64,000 nt of DNA from contig OZ000552.1 of assembly GCA_963923955.1 (NCBI GenBank), forward strand, positions 1,364,001-1,428,000, given 5' to 3'. Within the stretch, counting starts at the first letter, position 1. The number at the start of each line of letters is the position of its first letter. Below, piece after piece: positions 18,410 through 25,898 of this stretch. Below the pieces are notes generated by a model, which made no database searches, was not told the origin of the DNA, and saw nothing but the letters and a program-made list of their open reading frames with translations. Position numbers and translations under genes: made by a program. This stretch comes from G963923955 sp963923955 (GTDB lineage: Bacteria > Pseudomonadota > Gammaproteobacteria > Eutrophobiales > Eutrophobiaceae).

Positions 18410-19984
18410 ATGTCGAGCAATAGCGAGAAAATTGCGCAGCGTCGCACCTTCGCCATCATCTCCCACCCCGATGCGGGCAAGACCACGGTTACCGAGCAAT
18501 TATTGCGTTATGGGGGAGCGATCCAACTCGCCGGTACTGTCAAGGCCAGGAAGTCAGCGCGGCATGCGACCTCGGACTGGATGGCGATGGAGAAGCAAAG
18601 GGGGATTTCAATCACCAGCTCGGTGATGCAGTTTTTATACCAGGGCAAGGTGATCAATCTGCTTGATACCCCGGGCCATGCGGATTTTTCCGAGGATACC
18701 TATCGGACTTTGACTGCGGTGGACTCAGCCCTGATGGTGATCGATGTCGCCAAAGGCGTGGAGGAGCGCACGCGTAAACTCATGGAGGTGTGTCGCCTGC
18801 GGGACACCGCGGTGCTGACTTTCATCAACAAGCTGGACCGGGAAGGCCGCGGCGCTATCGAGCTACTGGATGAGATAGAAAATGAATTGCAGCTTGAGTG
18901 CACCCCGATCACCTGGCCGCTGGGAATGGGCAATCGCTTAAAGGGGATTTATCACCTGCCGGATGATCGCATTTACGTATATGCAAAGACGCAGGCAGCG
19001 CAGCACTCAGAGACGATCCAGGGCCTGCAGAGCGATCAGGCAAAGGCATTGCTGGGCGCACAACTGGCTGAAATAGAGGATGAGATCGAGCTGGTAAAGG
19101 GGGCCGGGGCAGGCTTTGAGCTTGCGGCCTATCTTGCCGGTCGCCAGAGCCCGGTCTTCTTCGGTTCGGCCTTGCATCAACTCGGCGTGGCGCAGCTGCT
19201 TGATTACCTTGTCAGCCGTGCTCCCTCGCCACTGCCGCGGGCAAGCGCGCGCCGCGAGGTTGCCCCGGATGAAGAGAAACTAAGCGGCTTTGTCTTTAAG
19301 ATCCAGGCCAATATGGACCCCGCCCACCGCGATCGGATGGCCTTTATGCGGCTGGTTTCGGGCAAATATACGAAAGGCATGAAGCTGCATCACAGCCGCA
19401 TAGATCGGGAGGTGCGGACGGCGGCGGCGGTAACATTCTTAGCAGGCAGCAGAGAGCGGGCGGAAGAGGCATGGGCGGGCGATATAATCGGCCTGCACAA
19501 CCACGGCACGATCCAGGTCGGCGATACCTTCACTCAGGGTGAAAAATTAGTCTTTAGCGGCATCCCGCATTTTGCGCCGGAGCTTTTCCGGCGGGTCAGC
19601 CTGCGCGAGCCCTTGAAGACAAAGGCATTAGCAAAAGGCCTGTTGCAGCTTGGCGAAGAGGGCGCCACCCAGGTCTTTCGTCCCCTGCAGAGCAATGAAC
19701 TGATCCTGGGCGCTATCGGCATCCTGCAATTTGATGTGGTGATCTGGCGCTTACGGGAAGAATACGGCGTCGATTGCAGCTATGAGCATGTGGCCGTGAA
19801 TACAGTGCGCTGGCCGCGATGTGAAGACGCTGTGCGGCTTGAACAATTCAAGCGCAAGTGCCATGAATATCTTGCCTTGGATGGCGGCGATTATCTGACT
19901 TACCTGGCCCCGTCAAGGGTGAATCTAAAGCTGACAATGGAGCGCTGGCCCGAGATAGAGTTTTTTGCCACCAGGGAACACTAG
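18410..19984 (+). CDS. prfC: Peptide chain release factor 3
   Basis: A translational GTPase of 524 residues that recycles RF1/RF2 after termination. The P-loop is SHPDAGKTT, switch II DTPGHADF, and NKLDR is G4; the RF3-specific segment MDWMAMEKQRGISITSSVMQF-like region is present. ATG 18410 is chosen over a TTG three codons upstream. Its 3' end faces rne, whose stop is 16 bases away; no clear terminator is seen in that short gap. Confidence 0.96.
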   Translation: MSSNSEKIAQRRTFAIISHPDAGKTTVTEQLLRYGGAIQLAGTVKARKSARHATSDWMAMEKQRGISITSSVMQFLYQGKVINLLDTPGHADFSEDTYRTLTAVDSALMVIDVAKGVEERTRKLMEVCRLRDTAVLTFINKLDREGRGAIELLDEIENELQLECTPITWPLGMGNRLKGIYHLPDDRIYVYAKTQAAQHSETIQGLQSDQAKALLGAQLAEIEDEIELVKGAGAGFELAAYLAGRQSPVFFGSALHQLGVAQLLDYLVSRAPSPLPRASARREVAPDEEKLSGFVFKIQANMDPAHRDRMAFMRLVSGKYTKGMKLHHSRIDREVRTAAAVTFLAGSRERAEEAWAGDIIGLHNHGTIQVGDTFTQGEKLVFSGIPHFAPELFRRVSLREPLKTKALAKGLLQLGEEGATQVFRPLQSNELILGAIGILQFDVVIWRLREEYGVDCSYEHVAVNTVRWPRCEDAVRLEQFKRKCHEYLALDGGDYLTYLAPSRVNLKLTMERWPEIEFFATREH

Positions 19985-20000
19985 GTCGCCGTTCTTCTGT

Positions 20001-22091
20001 TTAAGAAGCCGCAGAGGAGGCGGGCTGTTCAGCTTTGGCATAATCCGTCTTATCCGGCTGCTTTGGCTCAGCGGTGTTCGGTGCGGTGTTCTCTGCCTGA
20101 GTGATATTCTCAGTCGCCGCCGACCGGCCTTGCTCATTAAGCTGCTTCTCATCCGGCGCTGTCCTCTCGGTGGCCTTGGCGCTGCGGCCTCTGCTGCGCC
20201 TGGAGTGCGCTGCGCGTTTATTCTGTCGTTGTCTGCTATCACGCTCTGAAGCCGTCGGTGTGCTCCGCGCCTGCCCGCGCCTGCTCTGATTTTGCCTGCT
20301 TCCATCCTGTCTATTTCTGTCCCTGTCTCTATGGCGAGCCGGGCGCCGGCGCCGGTTTGAAGATGAACGCGCTGCGGGCTTTGGCGTCTCCTCCTCGCTA
20401 ACCCCAAACAGGCTGCCAAACAGGCGCGCGATCAGGCTCTTGCCCTTGTCGGTCTGCGGTTTATCCAACGGCGAGCGTATCCCCGGCACAAGCCGACCAA
20501 CGGCCGGCCCTTCCGCAGGCCGCAGGGCTGCATCATCCCGTGTCGCAATGACGGCTACGGTCTTTTTCTCGGCCATTTCATAGCTGGCCTTCCTGTTCGA
20601 TTGTGCCTCTGAGAGGCGCACCCGCTGCACCTTATATTGCGGCGTCTCCATATTTTCATCCGGGACGATAATGACGCCGACATCGACCCGCTCTTCCATT
20701 TCACGAATCGTCTGGCGTTTTTCGTTTAACAGGTAGGTCGCCGCCTCCACCGGCAGATGCGCAATGACATTCGCCGTGTTCTCCTTCATCGCCTCTTCTT
20801 CGATGATACGCAGCACGGCCAAGGACAGCGATTCTGTATTGCGGATCATGCCCTGGCCGTCACAGCGGGGGCAGGGCAGATTGCTGGACTCGGCCAGGGA
20901 AGGACGCAGGCGCTGGCGTGACATTTCCAGCAGGCCGAAGCGGGAGATGCGGCCGATCTTCACCCGCGCCCGATCGAGTTTCAGCGCCTCGCGGATGCGG
21001 TTCTCGACCTCGCGTTGATGACGCTTGTTCGTCATGTCGATAAAATCGATGACAAATAACCCGCCCATGTCGCGGATGCGTAATTGACGGGCGATTTCAT
21101 CGGCTGCTTCTAAGTTGGTGTTCAGCGCGGTCTGCTCGATATCCACGCCGGCGGTGGCGCGCGCGGAATTAATATCGATCGATGTCAGGGCCTCGGTGGG
21201 GTCTATGACCAGGGAACCGCCGGCAGGCAGCTCCACCTGCCGGGCAAAGGCGGTCTCGATCTGTCCTTCTATCTGATAGCGATTAAACAGCGGTTCATTC
21301 TCGGAATACAGCTTGAGCCTTTGCAGGTTATGAGGCATGAGCTGCTGCATAAAGTCGCGCGCCTTGTGAAAGATTTCGGGATCATCGATCCAAATCTCGG
21401 CGATGTCGCTGCGCAGATAATCCCTGATCGCCCGAATAATGCCCTCGCTTTCCTGATAAATCAGGAACGGCGCGCTGCGCTCCGCCGCCGCCTTTTCTAT
21501 CGCGCCCCATAATTGCAGCAGATAATCCAGGTCCCCCTGCAGTTCTTCACTGCCTTTGCCGACACCGGCGGTGCGCAGGATCAGCCCCATGCCTTGGGGT
21601 ATATCAATGGCGCTCATCGTCTGCCGGGCTTCCGCCCGATCACTGCCTTCGATCTGCCGGGAGACGCCGCCGGCACGGGGGTTATTCGGCATAGAGACCA
21701 GATAACGCCCGGCCAGGCTGATAAGGGTGGTGAGTGCCGCACCCTTGTTGGAACGCTCTTCCTTTTCGATCTGGACGATCAGTTCCTGTCCGGATTCCAG
21801 GACATCCTGAATGTTAGGTCGGCCCTGATTGGCTTCTTCTGCATTCTCCTGCGGCTTGAACAGCGAGCGTGCGACTTCCTTTACCGGCAGGAAGCCATGA
21901 CGCTCTGCGCCATAGTCAACAAAGGCGGCCTCCAGGCTTGGCTCAATGCGCACAACCCGGCCCTTGTAGATATTGGCCTTTTTCTGTTCGCGCCCGGTTG
22001 ACTCAATATCCAGATCATACAGGCGCTGGCCATCCACCAGCGCCACCCGCAACTCCTCCGGCTGAGTTGCGTTCACCAGCATTCTTTTCAT
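20001..22091 (-). CDS. rne: Ribonuclease E
   Basis: A 696-residue endoribonuclease central to mRNA decay and tRNA/rRNA processing. S1 domain at about 35-120; catalytic aspartates Asp306 (SIDINS) and Asp349 (FVIDFIDM); zinc-link cysteines Cys407 and Cys410 in CPRCDGQG. These are offset by only three from E. coli, so the catalytic half is intact. The C-terminal region (~180 residues after 515) is short, Arg/Ser/Ala-rich and low-complexity; the long degradosome scaffold of E. coli is mostly lacking. It is divergent from rluC, with a structured leader upstream. Confidence 0.96.
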   Translation of the reverse strand: MKRMLVNATQPEELRVALVDGQRLYDLDIESTGREQKKANIYKGRVVRIEPSLEAAFVDYGAERHGFLPVKEVARSLFKPQENAEEANQGRPNIQDVLESGQELIVQIEKEERSNKGAALTTLISLAGRYLVSMPNNPRAGGVSRQIEGSDRAEARQTMSAIDIPQGMGLILRTAGVGKGSEELQGDLDYLLQLWGAIEKAAAERSAPFLIYQESEGIIRAIRDYLRSDIAEIWIDDPEIFHKARDFMQQLMPHNLQRLKLYSENEPLFNRYQIEGQIETAFARQVELPAGGSLVIDPTEALTSIDINSARATAGVDIEQTALNTNLEAADEIARQLRIRDMGGLFVIDFIDMTNKRHQREVENRIREALKLDRARVKIGRISRFGLLEMSRQRLRPSLAESSNLPCPRCDGQGMIRNTESLSLAVLRIIEEEAMKENTANVIAHLPVEAATYLLNEKRQTIREMEERVDVGVIIVPDENMETPQYKVQRVRLSEAQSNRKASYEMAEKKTVAVIATRDDAALRPAEGPAVGRLVPGIRSPLDKPQTDKGKSLIARLFGSLFGVSEEETPKPAARSSSNRRRRPARHRDRDRNRQDGSRQNQSRRGQARSTPTASERDSRQRQNKRAAHSRRSRGRSAKATERTAPDEKQLNEQGRSAATENITQAENTAPNTAEPKQPDKTDYAKAEQPASSAAS

Positions 22092-22206
22092 TACAATTTT
22101 TCCTTACAATCCGTTAAAGAGCGCTCAACCGGCATCATAGAAGCGGTTTTTCTTAAGCCTCAAGCGACTTAAAAACCCTTGGGGGAACGCTCGTTAGTCT
22201 ATTAAA

Positions 22207-22335
22207 CCTCTGGACAAGTCCATCCATGACTTGCCAGAGGGTACGCAAACTAGAAAATGCGATTTTTAGTTTGCTCACAAATTCAATTACTTGTCGTAAT
22301 TGAATTTGGCGGCACTTCCTTGTGCCTTAAGGAAG
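22207..22335 (-). ncRNA. Multi-hairpin structured element, copy 1 (upstream of rne)
   Basis: Four successive hairpins in about 130 bases. In minus-strand order: GGCAC/GTGCC (22326-22322 with 22315-22311), overlapping an alternative stem CTTCCTT/AAGGAAG (22335-22329 with 22321-22315); ATTCAATTAC/GTAATTGAAT (22305-22296 with 22290-22281); GCAAACTA/TAGTTTGC (arms at 22273-22266 and 22252-22245); and a 13-bp stem CCTCTGG-CAAGTC (22240-22228) pairing with GACTTG-CCAGAGG (22220-22207, one bulge). The same series recurs at 47612-47764 with different stem sequences. It lies about 115 bases upstream of rne on the same strand, so it may be part of the rne leader, a region known in E. coli for autoregulation. 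Whether it is transcribed is inferred. Confidence 0.65.
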
Positions 22336-22555
22336 CTCTGATTTAATGCTGCCCTATCTTTATCAGGCAATGCAGCATCTTGCTTGCCCGTTCTGCTGTC
22401 TTGTCTATTCGCCCAAGCGGCTTAAGCCCTTGTCAACAGCAGGGCAGACACTCTCAAATCCTGCACGACAAGCACAAGGTGCTCTTGCCTCTGCGCATAG
22501 TATAGCAGTCTTGTTATACTCGGCAATGCCTAAGCAGCCTTAAAAGACCTAACTT
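22336..22555. other. Intergenic region upstream of rluC
   Basis: This part of the rne/rluC divergent gap contains no gene I recognise. It holds further short inverted repeats (TGCTGC...GCAGCA near 22347-22379, AGCAC...GTGCT near 22470-22482) and an extended -10 motif TGTTATACT at 22512-22520 reading toward rluC, 36 bases before its start. A -35 match is poor, as expected for an extended -10 promoter. Confidence 0.4.
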
Positions 22556-23509
22556 ATGTCACGGATGCAAAAAGAAAAAGCGAAAGTGCAGCATATCACC
22601 GTGACGGCAGACCAGGCCGCACGGCGCATTGATAACTACCTGCTGGGCCGATTTGGCGCCCTGCCCAGGACGCGTGTCTATCAGATGCTGCGCCGCGGGG
22701 AGGTGAGGATAAACGGCGGGCGCATCAGGCAGAATTATCGCCTGCAGGCGGGAGATGTTGTCCGTATTCCGCCTATAGCCCAAGATCATCCTGCGGCGAC
22801 CCAGCCGCCCCCGGCCTATTTATTGGACAAAATGCGGGAGCGGGTAATCTTCGAGGATGAAGAGCTAATCGTCCTAAACAAGCCGGCCGGCATTGTTGTG
22901 CATAGTGGGAGTGGCCGAAATTTTGGGGTGATCGAGTTATTGCGCCTGCTGCGTCCGCAGGAACCCGGGCTGCAACTGGTGCATCGGCTGGACAGGGAGA
23001 CCTCCGGCTGTCTGCTGATCGCCAAAGACATGCGTACCTTAAGACGGCTGCATGCTGACTTGAAGGTGGGCAGTATCAGCAAGCAATATCAGGCCATGCT
23101 GGCCGGCCGGCTGAGTGAAGAATCAGTCGAAATCGATCTGCCTGTGCGGAAAAACATCCTGGTTTCCGGCGAGAGGATGGCGGCCGCGGCTCAAGCGGGC
23201 CGGCCGGGCAAGGCGGCGCGGACGCATTTTGCGGTCGAGCGCCGGTTTCAGGACTGCACCCTGGTCAGGGCCTGTATCGAAACCGGCCGCACCCATCAGA
23301 TCCGTGTCCATGCCGGCTCGATAGGCCATCCGCTATTGGGCGATGATAAATATGGCGATAAGGCGATGAATCGCTCTGCCAAGCAAAGGGGTCTGAGGCG
23401 ATTATTCTTACACGCCGACAGGCTGGAATTGCCGCGGCGCGATGGAAACAGGGCCTTTGCGGCAGCGCTGCCGGAGGATTTGGAAAAATTCATGCTGACC
23501 TGCCGATGA
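22556..23509 (+). CDS. rluC: 23S rRNA pseudouridine synthase RluC
   Basis: A 317-residue enzyme that modifies uridines 955, 2504 and 2580 (E. coli numbering) of 23S rRNA. An N-terminal S4 domain (about 20-80) precedes the RluA-family catalytic domain, with the invariant aspartate at Asp146 in HRLDRETSG. Divergent from rne exactly as in pseudomonads and enterics. The stop overlaps the next start (ATGA), coupling it to the HAD phosphatase. A second ATG at 22565 is an alternative start. Confidence 0.95.
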   Translation: MSRMQKEKAKVQHITVTADQAARRIDNYLLGRFGALPRTRVYQMLRRGEVRINGGRIRQNYRLQAGDVVRIPPIAQDHPAATQPPPAYLLDKMRERVIFEDEELIVLNKPAGIVVHSGSGRNFGVIELLRLLRPQEPGLQLVHRLDRETSGCLLIAKDMRTLRRLHADLKVGSISKQYQAMLAGRLSEESVEIDLPVRKNILVSGERMAAAAQAGRPGKAARTHFAVERRFQDCTLVRACIETGRTHQIRVHAGSIGHPLLGDDKYGDKAMNRSAKQRGLRRLFLHADRLELPRRDGNRAFAAALPEDLEKFMLTCR

Positions 23510-24174
23510 GGCCCTATCAATTATTGGTGTTTGACTGGGATGGGACGCTGGCAGATTCTCTTGAACAGATCGTGGCCGCAATGCAGCAGGCGGTGGATTC
23601 CATGTCGCTCAAGAGGCGCAGTGCGGAGGCGATCAGGAACCTGGTCGGCTTAGGCCTGGCCGAGACCGCCGTCCGCCTGTACCCAGAGCTGGATAAGCAA
23701 GAGATTGATAAGCTCATTCAGCGCTACAGGGAGTCCTATATCGCCTTGAGTGCAGCACCGCTAAGGCTCTTCCCCGGTGCCGCAGAATTGATCGAGGCGC
23801 TGCATCAGCGCGATTATCGCCTGGCCCTTGCGACCGGCAAGAGCAGGGTGGGCTTAGAACGTGCCCTGCGCGAGAGCGGGATAGGGCATCTTTTTCATAG
23901 CTCGCGCTGTGCGGATGAAACCTTCTCCAAGCCGCATCCGCAAATGCTGCAGGAGCTCATGGACGCACTGGGCATTGACCGGCGGGCAGCCTTGATGATC
24001 GGGGATAGCGAATATGATCTGCAGATGGCCAATAATGCGGGCGTGTCCTCGATAGCGGTGAATTACGGTGCACAATCCGCGCAACATCTGCTAAAATTTA
24101 AGCCTTTATTGTGTCTGGACAGGCTAAGTGAGCTGCTGCCCTGGCTCGAAGAACATGAGGCAAATCAAGAGTAA
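23506..24174 (+). CDS. HAD-family phosphatase (phosphoglycolate phosphatase-like)
   Basis: A 222-residue haloacid-dehalogenase hydrolase. Motif I FDWDGTLADS (Asp10, Asp12), motif II in ATGKSR, and motif IV MIGDSEYDLQMA are intact, with a helical cap between. Substrate is unknown; Gph-like sugar-phosphate phosphatases are closest in layout. It sits between rluC and sppA, as does the orthologous gene in Pseudomonas, and overlaps rluC by four bases. Confidence 0.9.
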   Translation: MRPYQLLVFDWDGTLADSLEQIVAAMQQAVDSMSLKRRSAEAIRNLVGLGLAETAVRLYPELDKQEIDKLIQRYRESYIALSAAPLRLFPGAAELIEALHQRDYRLALATGKSRVGLERALRESGIGHLFHSSRCADETFSKPHPQMLQELMDALGIDRRAALMIGDSEYDLQMANNAGVSSIAVNYGAQSAQHLLKFKPLLCLDRLSELLPWLEEHEANQE

Positions 24175-24182
24175 GATTAAAA

Positions 24183-25154
24183 ATGATGAACGAAGAGAAG
24201 AAAGAGGCTACGGAACAGCCGCGCGAATTTAATCAGGCCCTGGTCAACCAGCTGGCAAGCGAGTTTCTGCTGGAACAGCGCCGTACCCGCCGCTGGGGCG
24301 TCTTTTTCAAGGTGCTGCTGGCCCTGTACCTGTTCGCCTTTTTGCTGATTTATCTGGTCGGCAGGGCGGAGATGGGGGTCGGCGGCTTGAGCGGCGGTGC
24401 GCATACCGCCCTGGTCGATATCAACGGGGTGATCGCCGCCGGTAGTCAGGCCAATGCCGATTACATCGTGACCGGTTTGCGGGCGGCCTTCGAAGATGAA
24501 AATACCGCCGGGGTGATCGTGCGCATCAACAGTCCCGGCGGCAGTGCGGTGCAATCCGGCTATGTGAATGATGAGATATACCGCCTGCGGGAGAAATACC
24601 CGGATATTCCGCTGTATGCGGTCATCGGCGATGTCTGTGCCTCCGGTGGCTACTACATCGCCGCAGCAGCCGATGAAATTTATGCCAACAAGGCAAGCAT
24701 CGTCGGCTCAATCGGCGTCATTGCCTCCGGCTTTGGTTTCGTGGATGCCATTGAAAAGCTGGGCATTGAAAGGCGGGTGCGGCATGCCGGCAAATACAAG
24801 GACTTCCTGGATCCCTTCAAACCCCTGCGCGAGGAGGAGGTGCAGCATATCGATATGTTGCTGGATGATATTTACCAGCAATTCATTGCGGTCGTGCAAA
24901 AGGGGCGCGGCGATAAGCTCACGGATAAAGAAGAGCTCTTTTCCGGCCTGGTGTGGACGGGCGAGGAATCGCTTGCCTTGGGCCTGATTGATGAACTGGG
25001 CAGCGCTAGCTATGTGGCCAGGGAAGTCATCGGTGAAGAGGATATTGTGAATTTTACCTATCGAGAGAATTATTTTGATCAATTCGTGAATCAATTAGGC
25101 GCAGCCATTGGAAGGGAGTTCTACTCGCTGCTGAAATTCAAAATAAATCAATAG
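24183..25154 (+). CDS. sppA: Signal peptide peptidase SppA-type S49 protease
   Basis: A 323-residue inner-membrane serine protease of the short (single-domain) S49 class, thought to clear cleaved signal peptides. One membrane segment (about 39-60), then the catalytic domain with the nucleophile Ser154 in DVCASGGYYIA and the general-base lysine in HAGKYKDFLDPF (Lys204 or Lys206). INSPGGS forms the oxyanion region. Starts at tandem ATGs (24183, 24186). It ends the rluC-HAD-sppA operon; maf converges on it. Confidence 0.93.
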   Translation: MMNEEKKEATEQPREFNQALVNQLASEFLLEQRRTRRWGVFFKVLLALYLFAFLLIYLVGRAEMGVGGLSGGAHTALVDINGVIAAGSQANADYIVTGLRAAFEDENTAGVIVRINSPGGSAVQSGYVNDEIYRLREKYPDIPLYAVIGDVCASGGYYIAAAADEIYANKASIVGSIGVIASGFGFVDAIEKLGIERRVRHAGKYKDFLDPFKPLREEEVQHIDMLLDDIYQQFIAVVQKGRGDKLTDKEELFSGLVWTGEESLALGLIDELGSASYVAREVIGEEDIVNFTYRENYFDQFVNQLGAAIGREFYSLLKFKINQ

Positions 25155-25168
25155 TTTATAGATTAAAA

Positions 25169-25747
25169 TTAAGGTAGATTATAGCCTAAATCACGCAGCA
25201 TTTCGCAAAGACGGATGAGCGGCAGGCCGGTCAGGGCAGTCGGATCCGGCCCCTCCATTTTCTCAATCAAGCTGACTCCCAGCCCCTCCGACTTAAAACC
25301 GCCGGTACAGTCATAAGGCCTCTCCGCCAGCAGGTAGCGCTCCAGCTCCGCATCGGAATAATCACGAAAATGCACGCCACAGGAAACGACATCAAGGCAT
25401 CGCTCCTGCCCCTGCAAAACGCAAAGCCCGGTGTGGAAGGCAAGGCGGCGGCCGCGGCAGCGTTGTAATTGCGCCATGGCGGCCAAGTGATTGCCCGGTT
25501 TGCCCAGCGGCTGCTCGCCCCAAAGCGCCAGCTGATCAGAGCCGATGATCGTTGCCTCCGGCCTGCTGCGGGCTATTCTCTCCGCCTTTTCCCGGCTTAA
25601 ACGCATGACCGCCTGCTTGCCTGACTCGCTAGGCCGCACGGTTTCATCAATGCCGGGCGGCATGACGCTAAAGGCCAAGCCCAGCCTTGTCAGCAATGCC
25701 CGGCGATAGGCGGAGGACGAGGCGAGGATTAGCGGCGGCTGGCTCAT
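25169..25747 (-). CDS. maf: Maf-family nucleotide pyrophosphatase
   Basis: A 192-residue Maf/YceF-type house-cleaning pyrophosphatase that hydrolyses non-canonical nucleotides such as 7-methyl-GTP. The conserved N-terminal LILASSSAYRRALL, central IIGSDQLALWGEQPLGKPG and C-terminal DPTALTGLPL blocks are present. ATG 25747 is chosen because the reading frame upstream (to a TTG at 25783) runs through a promoter-like sequence. In pseudomonads maf is adjacent to yceD; here a 6.4-kb restriction-modification locus separates them. Confidence 0.93.
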   Translation of the reverse strand: MSQPPLILASSSAYRRALLTRLGLAFSVMPPGIDETVRPSESGKQAVMRLSREKAERIARSRPEATIIGSDQLALWGEQPLGKPGNHLAAMAQLQRCRGRRLAFHTGLCVLQGQERCLDVVSCGVHFRDYSDAELERYLLAERPYDCTGGFKSEGLGVSLIEKMEGPDPTALTGLPLIRLCEMLRDLGYNLP

Positions 25748-25754
25748 GCGATGC

Positions 25755-25783
25755 CATAATGACAAGCTGTAAAATGCTGTCAA
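25755..25783 (-). promoter_or_regulatory. Candidate promoter of maf
   Basis: On the minus strand TTGACA (25783-25778) is followed after 16 bases by CATTAT (25761-25756). The predicted transcription start falls about two bases before the maf ATG, so the message would be nearly leaderless. The -35 is a perfect match; the -10 is four of six. Confidence 0.4.
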
Positions 25784-25898
25784 GTCAAGGCTTAAATCAT
25801 AAATTCTTCGCCTTCAGCATCGTTGCGATAATTTTTATCAGCGTATCTTAAAACTGCCTGGTGAGAAGGCAATTTAAGGGCTTGGCTTGCCGGGAATC

